Assembly: GCF_016654115.1 (NCBI RefSeq) | Contig: NZ_JAEQAZ010000071.1 | Coordinates: 1-39,012 of the forward strand | Source: Streptomyces sp. MBT53 | Lineage (GTDB): Bacteria; Actinomycetota; Actinomycetes; Streptomycetales; Streptomycetaceae | DNA length: 39,012 bases | Reading direction: 5' to 3' | Shown here: positions 38,988-39,012 of the stretch, piece after piece | Layout: every line of letters starts with the position of its first letter | How positions within the stretch are numbered: position 1 is the stretch's first letter | Program-made: the position numbers and the translations under genes | The notes under the pieces: model-generated | The model's input: the letters and a program-made list of their open reading frames with translations, nothing else | Databases searched by the model: none | What the model was told of the DNA's origin: nothing

Positions 38988-39012
38988 GGTGGGGGCTGGC
39001 CGCGCAGTTCCC
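38988..39012 (+). repeat. Start of common Streptomyces intergenic hairpin element (cut by the window edge)
   Basis: The sequence GGCTGGCCGCGCAGTTCCC right after the last gene resembles the left half of a GC-rich hairpin that is common between Streptomyces genes and often serves as a terminator. The right half lies outside the window. Assignment is from general recollection of Streptomyces sequence. Confidence 0.4.

Overview
The window is chromosomal DNA of a Streptomyces or very close actinomycete. GC is very high, third codon positions are almost always G or C, GTG starts are frequent, and the gene content is typical of that group: a WhiJ-like regulator with a DUF397 partner and anti-sigma ATPase, an ECF sigma factor with a CU044_5270 protein, a SpoIIE-type phosphatase, and a GT87/PAP2 fusion. 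I see no rRNA, tRNA, CRISPR array, insertion sequence or prophage. About 41 protein genes are supported, nearly all intact, plus two candidate small ORFs. Names come from reading motifs and from recalled family similarity; no search was run.

Layout. 1-315 is a 14-bp tandem repeat array that runs off the left edge. 316-7437 holds a membrane-anchored peptidoglycan-binding protein, a DHA2 drug exporter with a winged-helix tail, a 30-bp repeat array followed by a 19-bp inverted repeat, a GNAT, a WYL regulator with an NTF2-like protein, two adjacent membrane/soluble proteins sharing a domain, and a DUF1992 protein. 7520-14049 holds an FHA-like protein, an O-methyltransferase, the GT87/PAP2 fusion with an unusual leader, two lipoproteins and the WhiJ-like module. 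14033-15959 is a divergent SDR/LysR pair with a clear LysR box. 18657-31296 is mixed housekeeping and regulation: TerD, DUF1275, secreted transglycosylase, a possibly leaderless phosphotransferase, a solute-binding lipoprotein, an unrecognised beta-rich repeat protein, sigma/CU044, an MmyB-type regulator with its divergent hydrolase, a SpoIIE phosphatase and an NB-ARC/TPR protein without a DNA-binding domain.

The most interesting theme is a scattered steroid-type lipid regulon. A FadA5-like thiolase (15943-17112) and a CYP125-like P450 (17342-18577) are divergent. An aldehyde dehydrogenase plus ferredoxin (32502-34200) lies 14 kb away, divergent from an MBL hydrolase. A TetR regulator strongly resembling mycobacterial KstR (34970-35596) follows. 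Sites matching, or one base off, the known KstR consensus TnnAACnnGTTnnA lie before the thiolase, before the P450, and, perfectly, in the promoter of a glycosyltransferase - methyltransferase - QW-motif barrel operon (35819-38978). A second palindrome, CTGATGGAYCGTCAG, is shared only by the P450 and aldehyde dehydrogenase leaders. This suggests that the KstR-like protein controls oxidative lipid side-chain degradation together with an uncharacterised glycosylation/methylation operon, which would be a previously undescribed combination.

A VapBC-type toxin-antitoxin pair with its own palindrome sits between the ferredoxin and the TetR gene. Several convergent gene pairs overlap at their 3' ends.
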